Source: Pollutimonas thiosulfatoxidans (lineage in GTDB: Bacteria; Pseudomonadota; Gammaproteobacteria; Burkholderiales; Burkholderiaceae_B). From it: 64,000 nt of DNA. The stretch covers positions 1,116,001 through 1,180,000 of the forward strand of contig NZ_CP022987.1 in NCBI RefSeq assembly GCF_004022565.1, in the 5' to 3' direction. Both the position numbers and the translations under genes were made by a program. Below the pieces are notes generated by a model that ran no database searches, was not told the DNA's origin, and worked only from the letters and a program-made list of their open reading frames with translations. Below are positions 25,128-33,764 of this stretch, piece after piece (within the stretch, counting starts at the first letter, position 1; each line of letters opens with the position of its first letter).

Positions 25128-27206
25128 ATGGCGACTGCCAGGAAAGTGCGCCACCCGGCCGCTACGGGCGATAAAGCGACCTCGCTTGTCGAGCGCAAGC
25201 TGCAGGCTTTGGGTTTGCGCGAGCCGGGCGATTTCGTGGTGCATCTGCCCTTGCGGTACGAGGACGAGACGCGGATTGTGCCGATCGCCTCGTTGTATGC
25301 CGGCGTGCACGCTCAGGTCGAAGGCGAGGTCATGCATAGCGAGGTGCAGTTTCGTCCGCGCCGGCAACTGCATGCGACCCTGCGGGACGACAGCGGCGAG
25401 CTTGCCTTGCGCTGGCTTAACTTCTATCCCAGCCAGCAAAAGCAGATGGAGCCTGGTCGACGCCTGCGGGTGCGAGGCGAGGTCCGCCATGGCTTTCATG
25501 GGGCCGAGATGGTGCACCCGCGCGTTTCGGTCGCTGGCTTGCCGCTGCCAGAAGCGCTGACGCCGGTGTATCCCACCACCGATGGCTTGACGCAGGCCTC
25601 CTTGCGCAAGGCCATCGATCAGGCGCTGCAGACGGCTGATCTTTCGGATACGCTGCCCGACGACATATGCAGCCGTTATGGCTTGATGCCGTTCGGCCAG
25701 GCCATACGCATGTTGCACCATCCACCTGCCACCGTCTCTTATGCGGACCTCATAGAAAGAGGGCATCCGGCATGGTCGCGCATCAAGTTCGACGAACTGC
25801 TGGCCCAGCAGTTGTCCCTGGCTGCTGCCCGCGCGGCCCGGCGGCGGCAGCGCGCCAAGCCGCTTGCCGTTGCACAGGGCGATCTGGTACAGGGGCTGCG
25901 TAACAGCTTGCCGTTTGCGCTGACCGCTGCGCAGCAGCGCTGCATCGACGAAATTGCCAGCGACCTGGGGCGCAGCTTTCCCATGCATCGCTTGCTACAG
26001 GGGGATGTGGGCAGCGGCAAGACCATTGTTGCGGCTTTCGCAGCCGCCCAGGCGATATCCAGCGGTTGCCAGGTGGCCATCATGGCGCCGACCGAGATCC
26101 TTGCCGAGCAGCATTTCCAGAAACTGGTCGGCTGGCTGGAGCCCCTGGGGGTGCAGGTAGCATGGCTTACCGGCAGCCTGACGCCCAAGGCGCGGCGGCT
26201 GGCGGCCGAAGCCATAGCATCGGGCCATGCGCAACTGGTCGTTGGCACGCAGGCGCTAATACAAGACAAGGTGCAGTTTGCCGATCTGGGCCTGGCCATT
26301 CTGGACGAGCAGCATCGCTTCGGTGTGGGACAGCGCCTGCAGCTAAGCCGAAAGGGCGAGCACGAAGCGAATACAGGCGGGCTTATTCCCCACCAGCTGA
26401 ACATGAGTGCCACACCCATCCCCCGCACGCTGGCCATGACGTTTTTCGCGGATCTGGATGTATCGGTCATCGACGAGCTGCCACCGGGACGCAGCCCGGT
26501 ACTGACCAAACTGATCTCCGATACGCGGCGCGACGATGTGCTGGGCAGCGTGGTCACGGAAGTGCGGTTGGGCCGCCAGGCATATTGGGTGTGCCCCTTG
26601 GTAGAGGAAAGCGAAGCCTTGCAACTGCAAACCGCAGTGGACACGCATGCGCGCCTGGCTGCCGCCTTACCGGATCTGCGGGTGGGGCTGATACATGGCA
26701 AGCTGGCTCCGGCCCAGAAGCAAGAGGTCATGCAGGCCTTTCGAGATGGCCAGACAGATTTGCTGGTAGCCACCACGGTGATTGAAGTCGGGGTGGACGT
26801 GCCCAACGCCTCGCTCATGATCATCGAGCACGCCGAACGTTTCGGGCTGGCGCAATTGCACCAATTGCGCGGTCGGGTAGGGCGGGGCAGCCAGCAATCC
26901 ATCTGCGTGCTGATGTACCAGGCGCCGCTATCGGCCATTGCACGCCAGCGGTTGCGGGCCATGTACGAAACATCCGACGGTTTCGATATTGCCAGGCGCG
27001 ACCTGGCCTTGCGCGGGCCAGGTGAGTTCCTGGGCGTGCGGCAGTCCGGCCAGGCGCTTTTGCGCTTCGCGGACCTGGAAACCGATGCCTTGATTGTGGA
27101 ACAGGCGCAAGAAGCCTTGCAGGAATTGCGCAAGCGCTATCCCGATCATGCCAAAGCGCATTTGCAACGCTGGATGCGCAACCGACAGGACTACCTGCGC
27201 AGCTAA
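25128..27206 (+). CDS. recG: ATP-dependent DNA helicase RecG
   Basis: A 692-residue branched-DNA helicase that reverses replication forks and processes recombination junctions. The N-terminal wedge/OB domain (EGEVMHSEVQFRPRRQL) precedes the SF2 motor with Walker A GDVGSGKTIVA, motif II DEQHRFGV, motif III NMSATPIPRTLAM, and motif VI HQLRGRVGRG. Length and order are normal. It lies between ridA and oxyR; recG-oxyR adjacency occurs in other Betaproteobacteria. Confidence 0.97.
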   Translation: MATARKVRHPAATGDKATSLVERKLQALGLREPGDFVVHLPLRYEDETRIVPIASLYAGVHAQVEGEVMHSEVQFRPRRQLHATLRDDSGELALRWLNFYPSQQKQMEPGRRLRVRGEVRHGFHGAEMVHPRVSVAGLPLPEALTPVYPTTDGLTQASLRKAIDQALQTADLSDTLPDDICSRYGLMPFGQAIRMLHHPPATVSYADLIERGHPAWSRIKFDELLAQQLSLAAARAARRRQRAKPLAVAQGDLVQGLRNSLPFALTAAQQRCIDEIASDLGRSFPMHRLLQGDVGSGKTIVAAFAAAQAISSGCQVAIMAPTEILAEQHFQKLVGWLEPLGVQVAWLTGSLTPKARRLAAEAIASGHAQLVVGTQALIQDKVQFADLGLAILDEQHRFGVGQRLQLSRKGEHEANTGGLIPHQLNMSATPIPRTLAMTFFADLDVSVIDELPPGRSPVLTKLISDTRRDDVLGSVVTEVRLGRQAYWVCPLVEESEALQLQTAVDTHARLAAALPDLRVGLIHGKLAPAQKQEVMQAFRDGQTDLLVATTVIEVGVDVPNASLMIIEHAERFGLAQLHQLRGRVGRGSQQSICVLMYQAPLSAIARQRLRAMYETSDGFDIARRDLALRGPGEFLGVRQSGQALLRFADLETDALIVEQAQEALQELRKRYPDHAKAHLQRWMRNRQDYLRS

Positions 27207-27237
27207 GCCCGCGCAAGACCATAGCCGAGATACCGAA

Positions 27238-28194
27238 ATGACCCTCACAGAACTCAAGTACATCGTAGCCGTTGCCCGCGAACGGCATTTTGGCCGGGCG
27301 GCGGAAGCCTGCTTCGTCAGCCAGCCGACCTTGTCCGTGGCCATACGCAAGCTGGAAGAAGAGCTGGGCGTGGTGCTGTTCGAACGCGGCGGCACGGAAG
27401 TCGGCATTACACCCATCGGCTTGCGTGTGGTCGCGCAAGCACAGCGCGTGCTGGAGGAAAGCGCCAACTTGCGCGAGATCGCGCGGCAAGGCCATGATCC
27501 CCTGGCGGGGCCGCTGCGCGTGGGCGTGATTCACACCATAGGCCCGTATCTGCTGCCGCGCCTGGTACCCACGCAGATCGAGCACACACCGCAGATGCCT
27601 TTGTTGCTGCAGGAGAACTTTACGGCCCGATTGCTGGAGCTGTTGCGGCAGGGCGAGATCGACTGCGCCATCGTGGCGCTGCCACTGCCCGAGTCGGGCC
27701 TGATGATGCAAGAGCTATACGACGAGCCCTTCCTCGTGGCGGTGCCCACGCATCATGCCTGGGCCGGCAAGAAAGAAATCAATGCCTCGCAGCTTAAGGA
27801 CGAGACCATGCTGCTGCTGGGCAGTGGCCATTGTTTCCGTGATCAGGTGCTGGAAGTATGCCCCGAGCTATCGCGATTCTCGGCCTCCAGCGAGGGCATA
27901 CAGCGCACCTTCGAGGGCTCGTCGCTGGAAACCATCAGGCATATGGTGGCCGCGGGTATCGGGGTTACCGTACTGCCGACCAGCGCCTTGTCCATGCCCG
28001 GCCTGGAAAACAACCTGCTGAGCTACATCCCCTTCAATAAGCCGGTGCCCGACCGCCGCGTCGTGTTGGTATGGCGCAAAAGCTTTCCGCGACCGACCGC
28101 CATCGAGGCACTGATCGAAGCGATACGGGCCTGCGCCTTGCCTGGCGTCAATTACCTGGACTACAGCCCCGAAAGCGTCGCGGCGCCGGCCTGA
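27238..28194 (+). CDS. oxyR: OxyR hydrogen peroxide-sensing LysR regulator
   Basis: A 318-residue LysR regulator that is turned on by a peroxide-formed disulfide. The helix-turn-helix is at the N-terminus (FVSQPTLSVAIRKLEEELG). The redox cysteines are both present in GHCFRDQVLEVC and fall at residues 199 and 208, the same numbers as in E. coli OxyR. The ATG at 27238 starts the normal MTLTELKYIVAVA sequence; the open frame upstream is inside recG. dps, a classic OxyR target, follows 71 bases downstream on the same strand. Confidence 0.95.
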   Translation: MTLTELKYIVAVARERHFGRAAEACFVSQPTLSVAIRKLEEELGVVLFERGGTEVGITPIGLRVVAQAQRVLEESANLREIARQGHDPLAGPLRVGVIHTIGPYLLPRLVPTQIEHTPQMPLLLQENFTARLLELLRQGEIDCAIVALPLPESGLMMQELYDEPFLVAVPTHHAWAGKKEINASQLKDETMLLLGSGHCFRDQVLEVCPELSRFSASSEGIQRTFEGSSLETIRHMVAAGIGVTVLPTSALSMPGLENNLLSYIPFNKPVPDRRVVLVWRKSFPRPTAIEALIEAIRACALPGVNYLDYSPESVAAPA

Positions 28195-28265
28195 ACTCGC
28201 GGCGTTGCAGCGCCGACGCATGGTATTCTGGATAAACGGATTCCTACATTACCTCGGAGGTCTAC

Positions 28266-28784
28266 ATGGCAAAAGCAAGCAAGCTGGACAAAACCCTGAA
28301 GTCAGTCGCAAAAGGGTTGCCTATCGACATAGGACTTTCAGAAAAAGAGCGCGCCACGGTCACTGCTGAACTATCGAAGATGCTGGCCGATTCGTACACC
28401 TTGTACCTGATGACGCACAACTTCCATTGGAACGTCACTGGCCCGCTATTCAATACCTTGCACCAGATGTTCATGGACCAGTACACAGAGTCGTGGCAGG
28501 CACTGGACAGCATCGCCGAGCGCATACGCGCGCTGGGCAATTATGCGCCCGGCACCTATGCCGAGTACGCGCGTCTTTCCTCCATCGCCGAGCCAACTTC
28601 AGTGCCCACCGCCGAGGAAATGATAGAGATGCTGGTCAAGGGCAACGAGGCAGTGTGCAGGACGGCACGCGCCGCGCTGAAGAAAGCCGACTCGGTCAGC
28701 GACGAGCCCACAGTCGATCTATTGACGCAACGCCTGGACATCCACGAGAAGAACGCCTGGATGTTGCGCAGCCTGCTGCAATAA
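28266..28784 (+). CDS. dps: Dps-like DNA-binding ferritin
   Basis: A 172-residue Dps family protein that stores iron using hydrogen peroxide and protects DNA. The inter-subunit ferroxidase residues are in LMTHNFHWNVTG (His) and FMDQYTESWQALDSIAERI (Asp, Glu). The lysine-rich N-terminus (MAKASKLDKTLKSVAKG) could bind DNA. A GGAGG at 28256-28260 serves as ribosome site. Placement right after oxyR suggests peroxide control, although I do not see a clear OxyR site in the 71-base gap. Confidence 0.93.
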   Translation: MAKASKLDKTLKSVAKGLPIDIGLSEKERATVTAELSKMLADSYTLYLMTHNFHWNVTGPLFNTLHQMFMDQYTESWQALDSIAERIRALGNYAPGTYAEYARLSSIAEPTSVPTAEEMIEMLVKGNEAVCRTARAALKKADSVSDEPTVDLLTQRLDIHEKNAWMLRSLLQ

Positions 28785-28887
28785 GCCCCCAGCCTCCTGA
28801 AGACGCCTAGCGAAAACCCTGAAAACGGCCGGTGTCATGGCCCATTCTTTCGGTGTTATGCTTGGCTGCGTACTTTCAGGAGGCTAT

Positions 28888-30012
28888 ATGAAGATTCGAT
28901 TTACTCCCGTTGCAGCCGCCATCGGCCTGGCTGCCGGCATGCTGTTTTCCACAGGCGCGCTGGCCGCCGACACCATCAAGATCGCCATCGCAGGGCCCTT
29001 CACCGGGGCACTGACGCAATACGGCACCATGGTGAAAGAGGGCGTCGACACCGCCATCGAACAGATCAACGCCGCCGGCGGCGTGCTGGGCAAGCAACTT
29101 GAAGCCGTCACCATCGACGATGGCTGCGAACCCAAGCAAGGCCCAGTCGTTGCCAACCGCGTCGTCAATGACGAGATCAACTATGTAGTCGGGCACGTGT
29201 GCTCGGGCGCCACCATCGCCGCCACCAACGTCTATAACAACGAAGGCGTCGTCATGGTCACCCCGTCGGCCACCTCGCCAGCGGTCACCGATGGCAAGAA
29301 CTACGACATGATCTTCCGCACCATCGGGCGCGACGATCAGCAAGGCCCAGCGGCCGCCAAGTTCATTATCGAGAAGATCAAGCCTCAGTTAGTCGCCGTG
29401 CTGCACGACAAGCAGTCGTATGGCCAAGGCATTGCCAGCTCGGTCAAGAGCGAACTGGAAAAGGCAGGCGTCAAGGTTGCGATGTTTGAAGGCATCAACG
29501 CCGGCGACAGCGATTACTCTGCCGTGATCACGAAGCTGAAGAGCTCGGGAGCAGACTTCGTTTACTACGGTGGCTACCATCCCGAAATGGGTCTGTTGCT
29601 GCGCCAGGGTGCAGAGCAGGGCGTGCAGGCGAAGTTCATGGGGCCTGAGGGCGTAGGCAATCCGGACATTAATGCGATTGCAGGTGGTTCAGTGGAAGGG
29701 ATGCTGGTGACTTTGCCGGCAGACTTCACTAAGGATCCTTCGAACGCGGCGATTGTTAAGGCGTTTACTGACAAGAAGCGCGATCCTAGCGGTGCGTTTC
29801 AGTTGACGGCTTATTCGGCTACGACGGCGATTGCTGAGGCGATCAAGGGTGTGGGCGAGGATGATCCAGTCAAGGTAGCCAAGTATTTGCATGCCAATAC
29901 GATTGCCACGCCGATAGGCAAGATCTCCTGGAACAAGCAGGGCGACCTGAATGATTTCAAGTTTGACGTGTTCACTTGGCACAAGGATGGCAGCAAGACT
30001 GTTTATCAGTAA
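28888..30012 (+). CDS. Branched-chain amino acid ABC transporter substrate-binding protein (LivJ/LivK-like), orphan
   Basis: A 374-residue periplasmic binding protein with a signal peptide (residues ~1-26, ending GALAA) and the Peripla_BP_6 fold (KIAIAGPFTGALTQYG, then FRTIGRDDQQGPAAA). It starts at the ATG at 28888 with AGGAGG at 28878-28883. It is a paralogue of the binding protein at 37687-38808, with many identical blocks, but has no permease genes beside it, so it may feed the liv complex encoded 9 kb away. Codon choice changes within the gene: the first part favours C-ending codons, while from about 29600 many codons end in G or T. Confidence 0.93.
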   Translation: MKIRFTPVAAAIGLAAGMLFSTGALAADTIKIAIAGPFTGALTQYGTMVKEGVDTAIEQINAAGGVLGKQLEAVTIDDGCEPKQGPVVANRVVNDEINYVVGHVCSGATIAATNVYNNEGVVMVTPSATSPAVTDGKNYDMIFRTIGRDDQQGPAAAKFIIEKIKPQLVAVLHDKQSYGQGIASSVKSELEKAGVKVAMFEGINAGDSDYSAVITKLKSSGADFVYYGGYHPEMGLLLRQGAEQGVQAKFMGPEGVGNPDINAIAGGSVEGMLVTLPADFTKDPSNAAIVKAFTDKKRDPSGAFQLTAYSATTAIAEAIKGVGEDDPVKVAKYLHANTIATPIGKISWNKQGDLNDFKFDVFTWHKDGSKTVYQ

Positions 30013-30039
30013 ACGGTCGTTATTCTGCTAGATGGTAGA

Positions 30040-30069
30040 AGCCCACTGGAGTGATTCGGTGGGCTTTTT
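30040..30069 (+). terminator. Rho-independent terminator after the orphan binding-protein gene
   Basis: AGCCCAC, 12-base loop, GTGGGCT, then TTTT. It begins 28 bases after the stop codon at 30012. Confidence 0.8.
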
Positions 30070-30106
30070 GGTTTTGCGTTCTTATGAGCGGCTCCAGGTA
30101 TGGCGC

Positions 30107-30277
30107 GCGACGCGGGTCGATGATGAGTGGGGGGCTTGCTCTGAACATGTTGGCAAAGGCGTGTCAGAAATGCGGATTCACCATGGGCCGAGCTATCGCG
30201 TCTATCTTGTACAACACGGAATAGAAATTGTGATTTTGCTGGCTCGTGTCAAAGCACTGTCCAGCGAACGCGCCCGT
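30107..30277 (+). pseudogene. Remnant of a RelE/HigB-like addiction-module killer toxin
   Basis: An open stretch here reads WGACSEHVGKGVSEMRIHH followed by GPSYRVYLVQHGIEIVILLA. This matches the centre of the HI1419-type putative addiction module killer family, where G-x-G-V-S-E-(L/M)-R-I-x-x-G-P-G-Y-R-V-Y is diagnostic. The usual next residues, GGDKSTQ, are replaced by RVKALSS. Shifting frame at 30253 gives S-T-V-Q, so a small deletion probably broke the frame. The first ~40 residues of the toxin are not recognisable and no HigA-type antitoxin follows; the diguanylate cyclase gene begins on the other strand. The open frame itself starts inside the terminator at 30032, so it is not an intact gene. 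Confidence 0.6.
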
Positions 30278-31510
30278 TTAAGCGGGGTGGCCTTTAGCAG
30301 TAGCCACCGTAGTATTTCCAGCTGAACTACACCCTGCTGAATTATTGTCGGCAATATTGGCCCATTCGATCCGATTGCGCCCTGCCGCTTTTCCTCTATA
30401 GAGAGCCGCATCGGCTTGTCGAAGCGCGTCCCCCATGCCTTGTGCGCCATAGAAATGAGGTGAGATCCCAATGGTGACGGTGCAGGACACCAGATGACCC
30501 GAACCAGCAATTCTGGCCGCTTGGCTTTCAACGTTGGCCCGCAGACGCTCAGCCAGAAGCATGCCACCCTCGGCGTCGGTTTCCAGGCAGATGACCACGA
30601 ACTCTTCTCCACCAATGCGGGCTGTCAGGTCGCCCCGACGTACTGTGGCGCGAAGTAAAGTTGCAATGTGGCATATGACTTCGTCGCCGGCTTGGTGACC
30701 ATGCGTATCGTTGATTCCTTTAAAGTGGTCGACATCCACCAGCATTAGGTAAGCAGGCGCGGCATTCCGGGCATCGAAGTAGCGTTCCACCGCCTCTTGA
30801 ATCCCTCTGCGATTGAGCAGGTCTGTCAGGGGGTCGCGTGCGGCCATGTTGCGCAGGTTGTCTGTCAGACGCCGCAGTACCAGCCAGACGATAGAGGGCG
30901 GCACGATGGTGGCCAGGGTAGACATGTAGATGTAGAAACTCATTTGAAAGCGGTTGTCCATGTGCAGCGCGTCCAGGCCGCCATCTACAATTTTCAAGAA
31001 CTTCAACGCGTTCAGAACGCAAATGCCTCCAATCAAAAACGCGAAGAAAATCATCTCTCCACGCAGGTCTTTTGCAAAAGTGCGCACACCATAGATGACG
31101 GCGATTACCATTGCAAAGAAAAGCATGGTGGCCGTGGCAGCAAGCATTGCATAACGTGCGGCGGGCCCAGCGCCCCACTGCACCAAGCACTGTGCAATGC
31201 CATAGACGATGGCAAATAAAATCAACCAACGCCACAGCCGAACCGGACGCCCAAAGAAACGCATGGCGCCAAGGCAATAGGCGATTGGTGCAGCAAGCGT
31301 GAGGATATGGTTGGCTACGCTCATCAGGCTCCAGGCCGGACCACCTTCAATCAGTTGAAGGATATAAGCCGACGCCAGCAGAAGGTTACCAGCGGCAAAA
31401 AAATCCATACCCATCCTGTTGCCAGGCAGGCGTCGACTGATAAGTAAAAACATGCCCGAAAAGCACAACAAGTGTGCGCACAGCATGCCGACAAGAGTGG
31501 ATGCGACCAT
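30278..31510 (-). CDS. Membrane-bound diguanylate cyclase (GGDEF)
   Basis: A 410-residue protein with about six transmembrane helices in its first ~200 residues and a C-terminal GGDEF domain that makes cyclic di-GMP. The active-site loop is GGEEF near residue 300, and an inhibitory I-site RRGD lies five residues before it, so product feedback is expected. Other GGDEF features are RDPLTDLLNRRG, VDVDHFKGINDTHGHQAGD (read as VDVDHFKGIND and HGHQAGD) and ALYRGKAAGRNRIE. No known sensory domain name fits the membrane part. Its base composition is lower in GC than its neighbours, and it sits next to a toxin remnant, which hints at acquired DNA. Confidence 0.92.
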   Translation of the reverse strand: MVASTLVGMLCAHLLCFSGMFLLISRRLPGNRMGMDFFAAGNLLLASAYILQLIEGGPAWSLMSVANHILTLAAPIAYCLGAMRFFGRPVRLWRWLILFAIVYGIAQCLVQWGAGPAARYAMLAATATMLFFAMVIAVIYGVRTFAKDLRGEMIFFAFLIGGICVLNALKFLKIVDGGLDALHMDNRFQMSFYIYMSTLATIVPPSIVWLVLRRLTDNLRNMAARDPLTDLLNRRGIQEAVERYFDARNAAPAYLMLVDVDHFKGINDTHGHQAGDEVICHIATLLRATVRRGDLTARIGGEEFVVICLETDAEGGMLLAERLRANVESQAARIAGSGHLVSCTVTIGISPHFYGAQGMGDALRQADAALYRGKAAGRNRIEWANIADNNSAGCSSAGNTTVATAKGHPA

Positions 31511-31764
31511 AATATGAACGTCGAAGGGGGAAGCAGAATCTCTGTACTGTTGGAGCTAGGCCGCAGCCAGCGGGCCGACTGGGCCACATGCATCAGAATA
31601 TCCGAGCCTATGCCTGGGCTAATCTACAAGCTGGGCAGCGCATGAGAGTAACAGACTGTTATGAAAAATCGTTAGAAGTCAGGTTTCGAGGCCCCCCGCT
31701 TTTGCCGCTCGCGCTTGAGCAGCAATGACCGGTGCGAACTAAAAAGCCGATAGTTCGAAAGCCA
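31511..31764. other. 254-base intergenic region between the diguanylate cyclase and ugpC
   Basis: No convincing gene, hairpin or regulator site was found. It must hold the promoter of the diguanylate cyclase gene and the end of the ugp transcript. An AACTA...TAGTT repeat near 31737 is too short to call a terminator. Confidence 0.5.
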
Positions 31765-32850
31765 TCAACCCTCAATCCGTTTCCCACTCTCCACTTCAAA
31801 CCAATGCAGCGGATGCACGCCATCCGCGCCCACTTGTACTGCCTCGCCGATCTGCAGCGGAAAATCCTTCGTCAGCCCCACCGGGCAACGCAGCACAATA
31901 GGTGTAATGCCGTGGCGGCCATGGATCAGTTGCTCTGACCCCAAAATCTCCACCATCTCTACTTCCATCTCTATCCCGCTGGCATGTAGCCTCATGTGCT
32001 CCGGCCGCATTCCCATAATCACTTTACGGTTGCGCACGGAGGCTGGTACCGACGCCGTATCAAAGTCCAGTAAAGCGCCGTCTTCGTCCAACACCTGGCC
32101 CAACTCATCGATCATCACCGGAATCAAATTCATCGGTGGCGATCCGATAAAGCTGGCCACAAAGATAGATGCCGGCTTTTCGAAGACTTCGATCGGCGTA
32201 CCTATCTGCTCGGCAATCCCGGCATTCATTACCACCATGCGTTCGGCCAGTGTCATGGCCTCAACCTGATCGTGCGTCACATACAGGCTGGTGGTGCGCA
32301 AACGACGATGCAGTTTCTGGATTTCCAACCGCATCTGCACGCGCAGCTTGGCGTCCAGGTTGGACAAGGGTTCGTCAAACAGAAACACCTTCGGGTCGCG
32401 CACGATGGCTCGGCCCATGGCTACGCGTTGTCGTTGACCTCCGGATAGTTGGCGGGGTCGGCGATCCAGCAGCAGAGAAAGCTCCAGGATTTGCGCGGCG
32501 TTTTCTACGCGCTTCTGGATGTCGGCCTTGCTGAGCTTGCGGATCTTCAGGCCGTAGGCCATGTTCTCGAAGACCGACATGTGAGGGTAGAGCGCGTAGT
32601 TCTGAAACACCATCGCAATATCGCGCTCGGCGGGCTCCAGCTTGTTGACGACTTTGCCGTCGATGCTGATTTGGCCGCTGGTGATGCTTTCCAGCCCGGC
32701 CACCATGCGCATCAAGGTCGATTTGCCGCAACCCGATGGGCCGACGATGACGATGAATTCGCCATCTTCCACCACCATGTCGATGCCGTGTATGACGGCG
32801 ATGTCGCCGGGGTAGACTTTGCTTACGCCTTCAAAGCTCAGGGTTGCCAT
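31765..32850 (-). CDS. ugpC: sn-glycerol-3-phosphate ABC transporter ATP-binding protein UgpC
   Basis: A 361-residue ABC ATPase of the MalK/UgpC group. It has Walker A GPSGCGKST, signature LSGGQRQRVAMGRAI, Walker B FLFDEPLSNLDAKLR, H-loop YVTHDQVEAMTLA, and a ~120-residue C-terminal regulatory OB-type domain (VIMGMRPEHMRLH). It is the last gene of ugpB-ugpA-ugpE-ugpC. Energises uptake of glycerol-3-phosphate or its diesters across the inner membrane. Confidence 0.93.
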   Translation of the reverse strand: MATLSFEGVSKVYPGDIAVIHGIDMVVEDGEFIVIVGPSGCGKSTLMRMVAGLESITSGQISIDGKVVNKLEPAERDIAMVFQNYALYPHMSVFENMAYGLKIRKLSKADIQKRVENAAQILELSLLLDRRPRQLSGGQRQRVAMGRAIVRDPKVFLFDEPLSNLDAKLRVQMRLEIQKLHRRLRTTSLYVTHDQVEAMTLAERMVVMNAGIAEQIGTPIEVFEKPASIFVASFIGSPPMNLIPVMIDELGQVLDEDGALLDFDTASVPASVRNRKVIMGMRPEHMRLHASGIEMEVEMVEILGSEQLIHGRHGITPIVLRCPVGLTKDFPLQIGEAVQVGADGVHPLHWFEVESGKRIEG

Positions 32851-32905
32851 GTGTTGTTCCAGTTTCGATAGCCGATATGCTGCGCGCTAGCCGCGGCTAT
32901 CTTCA

Positions 32906-33748
32906 TTATTTCTCTGCGTCTACCAGGCCCTTGACGAACCATTTCTGCATGAAGACCACCACCGCCACGGGCGGGATCATGGCAAGCAGGGCGGTGGCCA
33001 TGACCAGGTTCCATTCGGTTACGGCGTCGCCACCGGCAATCATGCGCTTGATGCCGATGACCACCGGGTACATGTCTTCCTGCGTGGTGATGATCAATGG
33101 CCACAGGTATTGGTTCCAGCCGTAGATGAACTGAATGACGAAGAGGGCGGCGATGCTGGTGCGCGACAGTGGCAACAGCACATCCTTGAAGAAGCGCATG
33201 GGGCCGGCACCGTCTATGCGTGCGGCCTCGATCAATTCGTCGGGCACTGTCAGGAAAAACTGGCGGAATAGAAAGGTGGCTGTTGCCGAAGCGATCAAGG
33301 GCAAGGTCAGGCCGGCATAGCTGTTGAGCATGCCCAGGTCGGCCACGACCTGGTAGGTAGGCGCAATGCGCACTTCTACAGGCAGCATCAGCGTCACAAA
33401 TATCATCCAGAAGAAGAACATCCGGAAGCGGAAGCGGAAATACACCACGGCAAACGCGGACAGCATGGAGATCGTTATCTTGCCCACGGCAATCACCAGC
33501 GCCATGACGGTGCTGATCCACATCATGCGAGCGACCGGCGGCGTGTTGGCCGCGCCGCCTACCAACACCGTGTAGTAGTTCTCCAGGAAGTGGCTGCCCG
33601 GCAGCAGCGACATGGGTGCCTGGGCGACTTCCTGTGCGGTCTGCGTGGACGCCACAAAGGTCACGTACAACGGAAAGGCGATGACGGCCACCCCGGCAAG
33701 CAGCACAAGGTGGGTGATGATATCCAGTATGGGACGGCGCTCTATCAT
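32906..33748 (-). CDS. ugpE: sn-glycerol-3-phosphate ABC transporter permease UgpE
   Basis: A 280-residue permease with six predicted helices, of the MalG type. The EAA loop is ELIEAARIDGAGPMRFFKDVLLPLSR (read as EAARIDGAGPMRFF and LLPLSR). It pairs with UgpA to form the channel. I start it at the ATG at 33748 (MIERRPILDIITH); an upstream in-frame codon at 33805 would overlap ugpA by 41 bases and add a non-typical leader. Confidence 0.93.
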   Translation of the reverse strand: MIERRPILDIITHLVLLAGVAVIAFPLYVTFVASTQTAQEVAQAPMSLLPGSHFLENYYTVLVGGAANTPPVARMMWISTVMALVIAVGKITISMLSAFAVVYFRFRFRMFFFWMIFVTLMLPVEVRIAPTYQVVADLGMLNSYAGLTLPLIASATATFLFRQFFLTVPDELIEAARIDGAGPMRFFKDVLLPLSRTSIAALFVIQFIYGWNQYLWPLIITTQEDMYPVVIGIKRMIAGGDAVTEWNLVMATALLAMIPPVAVVVFMQKWFVKGLVDAEK

Positions 33749-33764
33749 GGCTCGCAGTTTTGCA

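Noticed and set aside
25739..27133. 464-codon open frame antisense to recG
   Set aside because: Ser/Arg/Cys-rich shadow protein; recG is complete on the other strand.
28195..28265. OxyR binding site in front of dps
   Set aside because: I could not find the spaced ATAG/CTAT pattern in the 71-base gap; control by OxyR is only inferred from adjacency.
30032..30325. Intact 97-residue gene starting at 30032
   Set aside because: Its first codons lie in the terminator of the preceding gene, there is no ribosome site, and only the middle resembles a toxin. It is listed as a remnant.
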